In this document: positions 63,896 through 64,000 of the stretch, one piece after another
Numbering within the stretch: position 1 is the first letter of the stretch
Layout of the letters: each line of letters starts with the position of its first letter
DNA from: Sandaracinaceae bacterium
GTDB lineage: Bacteria > Myxococcota_A > Polyangia > Polyangiales > Houyiibacteriaceae
Direction of reading: 5' to 3'
DNA length: 64,000 nt
NCBI GenBank assembly: GCA_020633075.1
Contig: JACKEI010000001.1
Span: 1,178,001 to 1,242,000, forward strand
Notes under the pieces: generated by a model
What the model was told of the DNA's origin: nothing
The model's database searches: none
Seen by the model: only the letters and a program-made list of their open reading frames with translations
Position numbers and translations under genes: made by a program

Positions 63896-64000
63896 GGTTT
63901 GCTTGTAAGGGTACCGGTTCTGCGCACGCGGTCAAGACTCACGACGTCTGGCCAGCGCGGGCGCATGACGCAGCGCGGGCGCCTCGCGCGCCGTTCAGTC

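Overview
The window is 64 kb of high-GC (roughly 70%), gene-dense chromosome. Its gene content points to a myxobacterium-like member of the Myxococcota (formerly Deltaproteobacteria): three Hanks-type Ser/Thr kinases with different C-terminal appendages, an MglA-type GTPase, a lipoprotein made of delta-60-like repeats, a MopE-like metal-binding lipoprotein, several orphan lipoproteins, and multidomain proteins of unknown role. No species is claimed and no rRNA or tRNA gene was recognised.

Layout. 1-8 kb: 5' part of comEC, a HEAT-repeat protein, D-Ala-D-Ala ligase, a two-repeat lipoprotein, a HARE-HTH protein with a degenerate Mrr-like domain and an extreme Asp tail, and a lytic transglycosylase. 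8-17 kb (minus strand): a MoxR / DUF58 / BatA-like VWA operon joined to a HExxH peptidase and a large membrane coiled-coil protein. 17-24 kb (plus strand): a tightly packed set of a Rossmann-plus-coiled-coil protein, a kinase with a PEGA domain, and a TPR-TonB-dependent receptor. The receptor frame has lost its stop and stays open across the antisense of groEL-groES. 24-26 kb: groES-groEL with a CIRCE operator. 26.5-31 kb: MglA-like GTPase, degenerate Nudix-metallo-beta-lactamase fusion, aldehyde dehydrogenase and a PPC-like lipoprotein.

31-49 kb: a second kinase with a multi-pass membrane tail, an unknown membrane protein, an NfeD-like protein, a peroxiredoxin, an alpha/beta hydrolase, a third kinase, a MinD/J-like/HTH fusion, maf, yggS, proC, an M24 aminopeptidase, a secreted beta-rich protein that probably starts at CTG, and a 7TM histidine kinase whose 3' end overlaps a convergent gene by 259 bp.

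49-60 kb is accessory and decaying. It holds the delta-60-like lipoprotein, a MopE-like lipoprotein with seven exact 9-residue repeats, frameshifted or truncated gene remnants, an IS1202-like (ISNCY) element and an IS91-type transposase. 60-64 kb is an ordered operon: a GntR regulator with a palindromic operator abutting its start codon, a small helical protein and a GMC oxidoreductase. It converges on a homocysteine methyltransferase-like gene and a lipoprotein.

The most unusual items are the receptor that lost its stop opposite groESL, the kinase/receptor/coiled-coil locus, the MinD-J-HTH fusion, and the HARE-HTH protein. None is proven to be a new system. All positions and motifs were read by eye from the sequence, and family assignments come from motif recognition without database searches.
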